From Pseudomonadota bacterium (GTDB lineage: Bacteria > Pseudomonadota > Gammaproteobacteria > Burkholderiales > JABEVD01), in assembly GCA_021848825.1 (NCBI GenBank), contig JAJZTQ010000011.1, positions 1 through 64,000 on the forward strand: a stretch of 64,000 nucleotides of DNA. Direction: 5' to 3'. Below the pieces are notes generated by a model. The model worked only from the letters and a program-made list of their open reading frames with translations. It had not been told where the DNA came from and ran no database searches. A program made the position numbers and the translations under genes. Below are positions 7,874 through 14,419 of the stretch, one piece after another (the stretch's first letter is position 1; every line of letters starts with the position of its first letter).

Positions 7874-8125
7874 CCCGCACCAGACTCGCCCTTCTATGCC
7901 GCAACAAGTTGTCGAATTAGGTACTGACTGCTCCTGGCCAACCGCGGGCATAATGTTCAGGGCGAAAGAAAACTCCGCTGCAATTTACTCAGCGGGGTTT
8001 ATTCTAGTTCGTTTTGTACATCAACTACCACATATCGCTACTTCACTTGATAATCCACACACCCTTCGCCAACGGCTAGAACCTCAGGTGCGGGCGAATG
8101 ACTGTGATGGCAGAGCCGCCCATCG

Positions 8126-8575
8126 TCAAGCTACCGCCCGACGCTTGCTCTCTGCCTGCATCGCAAAGCCAACCGACAACAGCGCCCTTGTCAGGTGATA
8201 TGCCTCCTGTCGAATCCCGACCAGGCGATTCTCCGTTTCCTCGACTATCTCCTTCTCCCACTCATGTGCGTACTTGTGCAGCTTGCTGATCGTATAGCCA
8301 AACGACCTGGCAGGTTTCGTGATCGCCTCCTTCTTGTCGAAGAATTTTCCATCCTTCCCCTTCCCTACCCATGCTACCGCATACCATTCAGACCGTACCG
8401 AATTCCCATCCTTGATGCTTCTCAACCTGAGCCTGTTCCGGTTCTGCACACCTGGCCTCTCCCCTTCCATGCGTAGCACCGCCGCCCAGTATCGTTCTGC
8501 TATACTCTCAACCTCATGGTGCAATTCTTCCATGCGCCTTTCCAGGGCTTCCTTGATTTCGGGATTTGTTGTCAC
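8126..8575 (-). CDS. mobI: MobI-like conjugative transfer protein
   Basis: About 149 aa from GTG 8575, which has GGAGG upstream; ATG 8584 is an alternative with poor spacing. The pattern RNRLRLR, then SEWYAVAW, then a basic linker and a C-terminal SKLHKYAHEWEKEIVEETE helix resembles the MobI family of SXT/R391- and IncA/C-type elements, where MobI is needed with the relaxase for transfer initiation and lies beside oriT. Consistent with that, three long direct repeats lie just upstream. The assignment rests on pattern recognition only. Confidence 0.6.
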   Translation of the reverse strand: MTTNPEIKEALERRMEELHHEVESIAERYWAAVLRMEGERPGVQNRNRLRLRSIKDGNSVRSEWYAVAWVGKGKDGKFFDKKEAITKPARSFGYTISKLHKYAHEWEKEIVEETENRLVGIRQEAYHLTRALLSVGFAMQAESKRRAVA

Positions 8576-8984
8576 CGCCCACATTCCTCCGTAAAGATTC
8601 ACAGCTCAATTGGTAGCCTGTCCAGGGTAGCCAATCCCAACACTCTTACTCCGTTGCAATCTGCCAGCAAATCACAACTATCATTCCAGAATGATCGTTG
8701 AGTAACACTAGCATTTTTCCCCGTTATCGTGTTGGTATTCCATGAATTTCATCACGATCAGCACGAGTTCAATACCCAAATAATTATCGTTGAGTAATAC
8801 TAGCATCTTTCCCCGTTATCGTGTCGATACATGGTATCATCGCAATGATAGTTGAGTAATGCCATTATTTTTCCCCGTTATCGTGTTGGTATTTCCAAAA
8901 TTATATCGGCTTGGAAAAAAGCATCCTGGCACCGCATGAATAAAGTGCCAGGAAAATCGGCCTGATTCCCCAGTGGGAGGGATT
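8576..8984. other. Intergenic region upstream of mobI with repeat cluster
   Basis: About 0.4 kb without a convincing gene. It holds the three direct repeats annotated at 8691-8896 and an AT-rich flank. It is divergently flanked by the MobI-like gene and the WGR-like gene. This is the most likely place in the window for an origin of transfer. Confidence 0.5.
8691..8896 (+). repeat. Three imperfect ~50-bp direct repeats, candidate oriT or operator array
   Basis: The copies start near 8691, 8782 and 8845 and share GTTGAGTAA, a variable centre and then TTTCCCCGTTATCGTGT. The GTTGAGTAA cores lie at 8697, 8789 and 8851, so spacing is uneven (92 and 62 bp). This is unlike a CRISPR and more like protein-binding repeats. 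The position next to mobI fits an origin of transfer; iterons or regulator sites are alternatives. Confidence 0.7.
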
Positions 8985-9200
8985 ATGTTGGTGAAATTCG
9001 AGACCAGGAAACGCGGCTATATTTTGCAGCTTGAGCACGATCTGCTCGGCGATCTTGTGTTGACCCGTTACTGGTACGGACTGCAAAACAACCGGCATGG
9101 CTCCTGCATGCAAGTGTTCCTCAACGAGGAAGATGCGCACCGTCAGTTCGAAAAGGTTGTGCGTATGAGACTGAGAAATGGGTATGAAATCTCTGAATGA
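8985..9200 (+). CDS. Small WGR-domain-like protein, 71 aa
   Basis: The ATG at 8985 follows GGGAGGGATT; the track start at 8973 is a GTG inside that ribosome-binding site. The protein (KRGYILQLEHDLLGDLVLTR, then YWYGLQNNRHG) resembles a stand-alone WGR domain, although the WGR triplet itself reads WYG. WGR domains occur in PARP and DNA ligase-associated proteins and bind nucleic acid. Small stand-alone versions are common on mobile elements with no known role. It is convergent with the antirepressor gene, 2 bp away. Confidence 0.6.
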   Translation: MLVKFETRKRGYILQLEHDLLGDLVLTRYWYGLQNNRHGSCMQVFLNEEDAHRQFEKVVRMRLRNGYEISE

Positions 9201-9202
9201 CC

Positions 9203-10180
9203 TCAATGCGCCCCCTCTTTACGGCCCCGGTAATATTGGGCGATATCGCGCTTGAAAAGACCCCACAGCATCGCCATCGCGCCACCGGCGATAAGCGCGT
9301 TTTCGTCCTCTATCGCTGGGCTGATTGCAACCACCGCCTTGTAGTGCTTCACCAAATTCTTCACCATGAGCATGCCAACTTCGTCATCGATACCTTCAAT
9401 CGTGAAATTTGAAGCGCCCGTTACGGCGGAATCCAGCTTCTGCACAACCCTGTTGCGTCCAACCAGGATCGGCTCAAATACGGCCTTGATGTCGGCGAAG
9501 GTCGCGCCATAGAACTCGTACTTCGCCGGCATGTTTACCTTTAGAGCGAGTATTTCACAGCCCATCCGGCGAAATTCATTGTATCCCCCCATCGCCTTGG
9601 TGAGCAAAAACACCGCGTCACGGTCGAAATTACTTTCCCGTGCGATATAGACGCCGATCCGGTTGCTCGACTTGACCTTTATCTTGCCATCGCGTCGCTT
9701 GATGAAGCAAATGTACCCATCCCGCCATCCCTGGTTGGATGATACGGCAGCAAGCGCCCCCGCCGCCCCGCCCTCGTAAAGCCAAACATTATCAAGCACC
9801 TGGCCATTTGTCAGCAGGTATGCAGCCGACGACTGCTGTGACCGGCGCTCACAGTCCAGAAAATACTTGCGAACCGCTCGCCCCTTCTCATTCCTCTCCA
9901 CCATGGCAAGCTCTTTTGCCATGTCGAGAGTGATGCAGTATTCAACGGAACGACGGTCTCCTCCGCGCCCCTCGGTTTGATTCCCCCGTTTGGGGGAGCG
10001 CAGTTCGAAGTCCTTTCCTTCCTCGAATCCGTATGCCTTGATCCGATTCTTGATCCAGTCGGTAAAGTCCTTCCCAACCTCCAGCACGGAATGCAGCTCA
10101 CGCGCATCCACCACCAGCATTGACACACCCGCGATCTTTCCTTCCATCACTGGAACGAGTTGTTTATCAGCTTCGCTCAT
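9203..10180 (-). CDS. AntA/AntB-family antirepressor
   Basis: 325 aa from ATG 10180, which has AGGAGG 7 nt upstream; the track's 13 extra N-terminal residues lack such a site. Residues about 15-115 form an AntA domain (MLVVDARELHSVLEVGKDF, SVEYCITLDMAKELAMVERN, RKYFLDCERR). These domains occur in phage antirepressors that inactivate repressors by protein contact. The C-terminal two thirds is not recognised. On the same strand, the RecE-like gene lies upstream, separated by a terminator-like leader RNA, so expression is probably switched by attenuation. The role may be derepression of transfer or recombination genes. Confidence 0.85.
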   Translation of the reverse strand: MSEADKQLVPVMEGKIAGVSMLVVDARELHSVLEVGKDFTDWIKNRIKAYGFEEGKDFELRSPKRGNQTEGRGGDRRSVEYCITLDMAKELAMVERNEKGRAVRKYFLDCERRSQQSSAAYLLTNGQVLDNVWLYEGGAAGALAAVSSNQGWRDGYICFIKRRDGKIKVKSSNRIGVYIARESNFDRDAVFLLTKAMGGYNEFRRMGCEILALKVNMPAKYEFYGATFADIKAVFEPILVGRNRVVQKLDSAVTGASNFTIEGIDDEVGMLMVKNLVKHYKAVVAISPAIEDENALIAGGAMAMLWGLFKRDIAQYYRGRKEGAH

Positions 10181-10225
10181 GTTGAATCCTCCTTGTTTGT
10201 TCAAGATTGCAAGCGACAAATTGGC

Positions 10226-10283
10226 AAAAAAATGGGCACCAATTCCCTTGCGGGAAATGATGCCCCCCTCGTATGGGTTGAAA
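10226..10283 (-). promoter_or_regulatory. Leader terminator/attenuator RNA, copy A (before antirepressor)
   Basis: On the minus strand GGGCAUCAUU pairs with GGUGCCC, enclosing UUCCC-GCAA-GGGAA with a GNRA-type loop, followed by a run of Ts. It ends about 46 nt before the antirepressor ATG. The same design occurs at 11618-11671 and 11969-12018. An upstream CCCAUACG stretch could form a weaker alternative pairing. Confidence 0.7.
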
Positions 10284-10298
10284 TTACTTCACTTTCAC

Positions 10299-11591
10299 TT
10301 ACTCGTCATCGAAGCCATCCCATTTCGCCAGATCGATTTCCTCGATGTCACCGAACGGTTGATAGCCAGGATACTCGCCATGCTCGCGGCACCATTGAAG
10401 AAGCTCCAATGCTGCGCGATACTTCTTTCGGCCCGTCTCGATCATTGCTGCGCTTGCCTTGTACACCGCGGCCTCGTGAGGTCCGTTTTTCTCGCTGGGC
10501 AGGAAGTAGAAAGGCAGAGTCAAACCCGTCAGTTCCTTTACAGCATCAGTGTAGAAAGCTGCTTGCAGATCGTAGCTGTACTTCCCGATTGATCTGGCAA
10601 ACCCGGTAATACTGGCATCCAGTGTGGATTTGACATCCAGAATGCCGGTCAAGGTTTTACCATCGTCCATCAGAAAATCCAGCCTGCACTTGCAACGAAT
10701 CCCAGTTACCGGATCGTCCCAGTATGCAGTCAGTTCCGGCTTTCCCTTTTGAAGCAACTTTCGCGCTCCTTTATGGGATAGGGCTTTTTGCCGCATTTTG
10801 ATGATGGCCTGCATATGCTCGTCCGTGAGGATGATCTTTTCGCCGTAAACCGCCTCGAAAACATCATCCCTGAAGCGAAACTCGGAATTTGCATCAGCAG
10901 CCTTGATCGCCGCCTTCAGCTCGTCCTTTGTCAGCGCCTCGACACGAATGCCCAAGGTAATTGCCGCTGCCTTGTAATCGTCAAGCGATTGCAGGGCTCC
11001 TGCAAGTTTCTCCTGGGTCATTGCGGCAAGTTCAGCCTGCACATCTTCTTTGAAGCGAAACTCGGAATTTGCATCAGCAGCTTTGATCGCCGCCTTCAGC
11101 TCGTCCTTTTTGAGTTTGGCATCAACCCCCAAGCGTGCCGCCGCTGCCTTGTAGTCATCCATCGACTGCAAGGTATTTTCGAAGGCACCAAGGGAATACC
11201 GCGCCATTTCAGCCTGAACATCGTCCTTGAAGCGAAACTCGGAATTTGCATCAGCGGCCTTGATCGCCGCCTTCAGCTCGTCCTTGCCAGGCACGCCGTA
11301 AGCGACACCCAACTTGTCCGCCGCTGCCTTGTAATCGTCAAACGATTGCAGGGTTCCAGCGAACACTTCTTCCTTGACGACATCATAGGTGGTCTCGAAC
11401 AGCCACGGCTCAAGGATAGCGGCATGAACCGCTGTCCCGAACTGCATAGCCTGTGTGGGTTCGATCTTCTCGTTGATGTATTCCGCGAAATGAGCAGGCG
11501 ACCGGAGCATACGCACCAAGGCTGAATGCCCTACCGCCGTCTTGTCCGCGTGATATTCGTCGGCTGAAATATTGATGAATTTGTCATGCAT
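10299..11591 (-). CDS. RecE-like exonuclease (PD-(D/E)XK) with triplicated insert
   Basis: 430 aa from ATG 11591 (AAAGGAG upstream). The N-terminus SALVRMLRSPAHFAEYINEK and AMQFGTAVHAAILEP match the RecE/exodeoxyribonuclease VIII-like family. The C-terminal nuclease motif is RLDF...GILDVKST, preceded by ELTAYW. Such enzymes resect double-stranded DNA 5' to 3' and usually pair with a single-strand annealing protein, which is not seen here. Residues about 81-258 hold three copies of a roughly 59-residue unit (LQSxDDYKAAAxxLG, then KDELKAAIKAADANSEFRF) inserted between the N-terminal motif and the active site, which is unusual. Confidence 0.85.
   Translation of the reverse strand: MHDKFINISADEYHADKTAVGHSALVRMLRSPAHFAEYINEKIEPTQAMQFGTAVHAAILEPWLFETTYDVVKEEVFAGTLQSFDDYKAAADKLGVAYGVPGKDELKAAIKAADANSEFRFKDDVQAEMARYSLGAFENTLQSMDDYKAAAARLGVDAKLKKDELKAAIKAADANSEFRFKEDVQAELAAMTQEKLAGALQSLDDYKAAAITLGIRVEALTKDELKAAIKAADANSEFRFRDDVFEAVYGEKIILTDEHMQAIIKMRQKALSHKGARKLLQKGKPELTAYWDDPVTGIRCKCRLDFLMDDGKTLTGILDVKSTLDASITGFARSIGKYSYDLQAAFYTDAVKELTGLTLPFYFLPSEKNGPHEAAVYKASAAMIETGRKKYRAALELLQWCREHGEYPGYQPFGDIEEIDLAKWDGFDDE
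10818..11351 (-). repeat. Three in-frame tandem repeats (~177-180 bp) inside the RecE-like gene
   Basis: The DNA string GAAGCGAAACTCGGAATTTG recurs at 10872, 11052 and 11229, a period of 177-180 bp. Each unit encodes about 59 residues ending in DANSEFRF. Near-identical DNA in parts of the units indicates recent duplication or homogenisation. Confidence 0.85.
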
Positions 11592-11617
11592 GATGTATCT
11601 CCTTTTCGATGAAACGT

Positions 11618-11671
11618 AAAAAAAAGGGACACCATGCCCCTTGCGGGAAGTGATGTCCCGCAAGGGTTGAA
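11618..11671 (-). promoter_or_regulatory. Leader terminator/attenuator RNA, copy B (before RecE-like gene)
   Basis: On the minus strand GGGACAUCA pairs over 9 bp with UGGUGUCCC, enclosing a CCC-GCAA-GGG hairpin and followed by eight Ts. The upstream CCCUUGCGGGA can instead pair over 11 nt with UCCCGCAAGGG, which would break the terminator, so a switch between terminator and antiterminator is possible. The T run ends 27 nt before the ATG. Confidence 0.75.
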
Positions 11672-11745
11672 CTACGAAATACTGGGATCGATTGAAGATC
11701 AACCGATCTGGATGATGCCGGTTTCCCGGCGATGGTTAAACGCAA

Positions 11746-11877
11746 TCAGGCGTGATTTACGTCATCCTGATGTTTCTTGCCATGACGATCTTCAGCACGA
11801 TGATGCTTTGCGTAGATCGAGATCAACAGCAAAATGAAGGTTGCCAGACCAAAGGCTACCAGCGAATCAGTTGCCAT
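11746..11877 (-). CDS. Tiny membrane protein, 43 aa, paralogue of the ORF at 1428
   Basis: The ATG at 11877 has GGAAGG upstream; the longer track ORF is not supported. The peptide MATDSLVAFGLATFILLLIS has one hydrophobic helix and a charged tail HHRAEDRHGKKHQDDVNHA. The 40-aa ORF at 1428-1550 shares the tail motif and overall plan. Its ATG lies inside the end of the upstream 24-aa ORF, implying coupling. The function is unknown. Confidence 0.6.
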   Translation of the reverse strand: MATDSLVAFGLATFILLLISIYAKHHRAEDRHGKKHQDDVNHA

Positions 11878-11941
11878 TGCCGCTACCTTCCTTTCGCAGA
11901 TAGATACCAGTAACAATACACAATATGAGCATAATGAGCAT
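11867..11941 (-). CDS. Very small hydrophobic peptide ORF, 24 aa
   Basis: Too short for the track. MLIMLILCIVTGIYLRKEGS has a strong AGGAGG about 10 nt upstream and overlaps the next ORF by 11 nt. It is the first ORF after leader copy C. It may be a membrane peptide or a leader peptide controlling the downstream gene. Confidence 0.45.
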   Translation of the reverse strand: MLIMLILCIVTGIYLRKEGSGNGN

Positions 11942-11968
11942 AACAAGGTGCCTCCTTTTTGAAACAAG

Positions 11969-12018
11969 AAAAAGGGACACCATGGCCCTTGCGGGAAATA
12001 GCGTCCCGCTTGGGTGAA
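11969..12018 (-). promoter_or_regulatory. Leader terminator/attenuator RNA, copy C (operon leader)
   Basis: On the minus strand GGGAC...GUCCC encloses UUUCCC-GCAA-GGG and is followed by TTTTTC. No gene lies upstream on this strand within the divergent region, so it is a leader element and not a terminator for a preceding gene. It ends 28 nt before the 24-aa ORF, similar to the spacing of copy B. Confidence 0.7.
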
Positions 12019-12230
12019 TATCAACTACATTCGATCAGCCTGACGACTGAAGTGGTCCTGGGCGACTTGTCCCAGGTCTGCTTGTTTTAGAAGGCCATCT
12101 ACCTTCGTCAACACTGCAATAAGCAAGTGAATTGATAGCAATAGGCTAAATCTGATCCCTATGTTTGTCAACAAGCAAAGAAGAACCAAAATTTACCGCC
12201 CCGGATGCCCCGGTAATGCTCCAGGAACAA

Positions 12231-12250
12231 TTGCGACTTTTTGGCTGCAT
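12231..12250 (-). repeat. 20-bp segment shared with the 3' end of the HU-like gene
   Basis: TTGCGACTTTTTGGCTGCAT differs at one base from 1906-1925, inside the last codons of the HU-like gene. On the minus strand both encode MQPK(S/C)RN. It may be the trace of a small dispersed repeat or of a lost gene. Confidence 0.6.
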
Positions 12251-12322
12251 ACCAAGCTTGGCTTGTCATACGCTTTACAGGCTTATCCTGACGATGAGCT
12301 TTCGGAGTGCCTATTCATTGAT

Positions 12323-12382
12323 TACATTACTTTTACAGTATATTGATACTATTTTTACGTAATTGTGATACTATTAATACGT
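12323..12382 (+). promoter_or_regulatory. Direct repeats upstream of parA (candidate parC/operator)
   Basis: GATACTATTTTTACGT at 12345 and GATACTATTAATACGT at 12367 are 22 bp apart, with a weaker copy about 22 bp earlier (12323). They end just before the parA ribosome-binding site. Ribbon-helix-helix partition proteins bind such repeats both as operator and as centromere. Confidence 0.65.
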
Positions 12383-12403
12383 CAATCATGCATTGGAGCG
12401 ATT

Positions 12404-13036
12404 ATGATAGTGTCATGCCTGAATACCAAAGGTGGCGTTGGCAAAACGACAGCATCACTTAATCTCGCTGTTTCTCGCGCTCTCGAAGGCCGCTCCGTGC
12501 TTGCCGTCGATGGAGACCGACAAGGTTCACTGATCACGGCCTTGGCAAACAGGGAATGGGAGCCCGCCATTGCTGCCGCTCATTACCCTGACGGTCAGAT
12601 ACTTCGCCAACAAGTCACAATGGCGAAAGGTCGATACGATGACATCATCATCGATGCTGGTGGAAGGGATAACACGGCACTCCGGGCTGCGCTGATGCTT
12701 GCCGATCTAGTTCTGATCCCGTTTCTCCCGCGCTCGTTCGACGTATGGGCACTGGAAGACATGGCACGACTGCTCGAAGAGGCCAGGGCAACCCGAGATA
12801 TCCGTGCATTGGCATTTCTATCCATGGCTGACAGCCGTGGGAATGACAATGCAGAAGCGGCAGAATCCATACCAGAAGGAATCGAGTACCTGGGCACATC
12901 CATCGGTAGACGGAAGGCGATTGCCGATGCGGCAGGAAGAGGTAAAGGGATTCTGGAAGAGCCTAATCGAGACCTAAAGGCTTCTGATGAGATAAGGCGG
13001 TTTGTTGCGTCAATATACCGTTATGATAATCTCTAA
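12404..13036 (+). CDS. parA: ParA-family partition ATPase
   Basis: 210 aa from ATG 12404 (GGAG upstream). The protein starts MIVSCLNTKGGVGKTT with the deviant Walker A, then DGDRQGS and IIIDAGGRDN for Walker A'/B functions. It is the short type without an N-terminal HTH, as in ParA/ParG or VirC1-like proteins. Such ATPases pattern on the nucleoid and distribute plasmids or recruit conjugation components. The next gene is a ribbon-helix-helix protein, and upstream repeats could serve as operator and centromere. This implies that the element spends time as an autonomous replicon. Confidence 0.92.
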   Translation: MIVSCLNTKGGVGKTTASLNLAVSRALEGRSVLAVDGDRQGSLITALANREWEPAIAAAHYPDGQILRQQVTMAKGRYDDIIIDAGGRDNTALRAALMLADLVLIPFLPRSFDVWALEDMARLLEEARATRDIRALAFLSMADSRGNDNAEAAESIPEGIEYLGTSIGRRKAIADAAGRGKGILEEPNRDLKASDEIRRFVASIYRYDNL

Positions 13037-13066
13037 AATCAGTAAACTTTACGGAATAACTACATC

Positions 13067-13303
13067 ATGGCTATTACCCCCCCAAAGAAACCTGCAACGG
13101 CTGATGAATTCATTGCCGGAGCGCCCGATGGCAAATCTGCTGAACCATCCAAGCAGATCAAAACGGCGGGGAGGAAAGCCATCATAACGCTCTCCATCGA
13201 TCACGCCCTGCTTGCCAAAGTCGATGCCTGGGCAAAAGCGCGAGGCATGAGCAGGGCTGCCGCGATCAGTTTTGCCGTCAGCAATTTGTTTCTGAGTGAA
13301 TGA
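13067..13303 (+). CDS. Ribbon-helix-helix partition partner (ParB/ParG-like), 78 aa
   Basis: A flexible N-terminus of about 35 residues (MAITPPKKPATADEFIAG) is followed by a ribbon-helix-helix fold: strand AIITLSID, helix LLAKVDAWAKARG, turn MSR and helix AAAISFAVSNLF. ParG-like proteins of this plan stimulate ParA ATPase through the unstructured N-terminus and bind centromere repeats as dimers of dimers. It lies 30 bp behind parA, presumably in one transcript. Confidence 0.78.
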   Translation: MAITPPKKPATADEFIAGAPDGKSAEPSKQIKTAGRKAIITLSIDHALLAKVDAWAKARGMSRAAAISFAVSNLFLSE

Positions 13304-13343
13304 TTGTTCCAGAAGTACTACGTCCACTACCGAGGAGAAAAAC

Positions 13344-13535
13344 ATGAGTCAAGACCTGATCGACATCATCGACCGTGAAGAGCGCGTTTTCAAATCCTTC
13401 CAGGCGGCCATCGAACTGATGGAAGGTAGCCCGTCTCAGGAAGTCCGCGAAGCGCAAACGCTTCTCGCATTGCTGGTCGATGAATATCAACCTTGTCGAG
13501 CCGCCATGCGGCAACAAGTCGAGGCCCGGTCATGA
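13344..13535 (+). CDS. Conserved small protein, 63 aa, paralogue of the ORF at 22674
   Basis: The ATG at 13344 follows GAGGAG. The peptide SQDLIDIIDREERVFKSFQA is predicted all-helical. The 64-aa protein at 22674-22868 has the same DxxDREDRLFRQLSSAI start, a LLxLLxDE core and a CR near the end, so the two are paralogues within the element. The function is unknown. Its stop overlaps the start of the next gene (ATGA). Confidence 0.7.
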   Translation: MSQDLIDIIDREERVFKSFQAAIELMEGSPSQEVREAQTLLALLVDEYQPCRAAMRQQVEARS

Positions 13536-14404
13536 ACATGCCCTTTAAAAAGGGCCACACGGCGCTCGTATTGGCCGGATTCGGAATCCAGGCACATGCC
13601 CAAATCCAAAACACCATCATAAGCGACAGCTACCGTTTGCAGTCAGCAGATATACAGAACTTCTCCAAGGAAACACCCTGTTATCTTAGAGGCATCGAAA
13701 AACTCAATGACGCTTTTGGGAAGAAGGTCTTGCAGCTATTCAAAGACGAAGGGTTCAAAATCACGGACGATAAAAACGCCGAATGCGAAATAAATGTCGG
13801 CGGATGGATAAATTCTGACTCCGGTGGCAAATCGTTCTATTCGGATGAGCCTGACAAATGGGCGGAAAAAGAGGTCAATCCAAATCCGAAGGTTGCGGCG
13901 GCGATCAATGAAGCCCAAAATAAAGCTACTGCGGCCCGTCAGGGCGAGCCCATCGGCGGAAACGGTATAAACCTGCTCACACAAGCTGGTGGGCTATTTG
14001 GCGGTAACGGGGCTGCAATTGCGGGTGGAGCTGGTGTCGTGATCAATCTTCTCAGCATTTTCAACGGCGGCAACTCAAGTCCAAGTGGGGTGGCCGAAGT
14101 CAACGGGACAATGAGGTTTGGCCGGTACTTCCCAACAACGCAAGTGAGCGCCGAGATTTATACGGCTTCGAACGTTCCAGAAAAGCCGGAGGATTTGTTC
14201 TATGCCGGATACAAGGCTGTTATCGAGGATATGAAACTATGCATCTACAAATACCATGTGAAAAATAATCTGCCGTTTGATATGCCGGTTTCTGCCGATA
14301 TGGCGGCAAAAGGGAAGGAATGGGCACCCCATCCCCCAGCGGCGGTTTCGGCATCGCCTGGCACGAGCTCTTTTGTCGCTGCAAAACCTGATGCTACTCA
14401 GTGA
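13532..14404 (+). CDS. Exported protein of unknown function, 290 aa
   Basis: Starting at ATG 13532 gives a signal peptide (FKKGHTALVLAGFGIQAHA, cleavage after AHA), so export to the periplasm or outer membrane is likely. There is a central glycine-rich hydrophobic stretch (GLFGGNGAAIAGGAGVVINL, about residues 150-185). I do not recognise the family. A TraT-like surface-exclusion role is conceivable from the plan of N-terminal domain, hydrophobic middle and C-terminal domain, but no lipobox is present, so this is weak. It is coupled to the preceding small gene. Confidence 0.65.
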   Translation: MNMPFKKGHTALVLAGFGIQAHAQIQNTIISDSYRLQSADIQNFSKETPCYLRGIEKLNDAFGKKVLQLFKDEGFKITDDKNAECEINVGGWINSDSGGKSFYSDEPDKWAEKEVNPNPKVAAAINEAQNKATAARQGEPIGGNGINLLTQAGGLFGGNGAAIAGGAGVVINLLSIFNGGNSSPSGVAEVNGTMRFGRYFPTTQVSAEIYTASNVPEKPEDLFYAGYKAVIEDMKLCIYKYHVKNNLPFDMPVSADMAAKGKEWAPHPPAAVSASPGTSSFVAAKPDATQ

Positions 14405-14419
14405 GGAGTGAATAGGGTC

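Larger units (their letters stand above)
12019..12403. other. Divergent intergenic region between the leader operon and parA
   Basis: About 0.38 kb holding the parA-proximal repeats (12323-12382), presumably the promoter of the minus-strand antirepressor/nuclease genes, and the short segment 12231-12250 shared with the end of the HU-like gene. The plus-strand ORFs listed here look spurious. Confidence 0.5.

Noticed and set aside
7874-8125. Search for a ubiquitin-like gene downstream of the E2-E1-JAB operon
   Set aside because: No ORF with a beta-grasp-like pattern or C-terminal GG follows the membrane protein; the ORF at 7896 overlaps the mobI region and looks spurious.
10226-10283. Identification of the leader RNAs as phage P1-type C4 antisense RNA
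   Set aside because: Association with an antirepressor is suggestive, but the elements are in the sense leader, end in T runs and recur before other genes; no C4 consensus could be recognised by eye.
10818-11351. Possible CRISPR array from regularly spaced repeats
   Set aside because: The repeats are long, in frame, encode similar protein units and lie inside an intact nuclease gene; there are no short unique spacers.
12161-12362. Plus-strand ORFs of 61 and 65 aa upstream of parA
   Set aside because: They overlap each other and the partition repeats, lack ribosome-binding sites and show no protein-like pattern.
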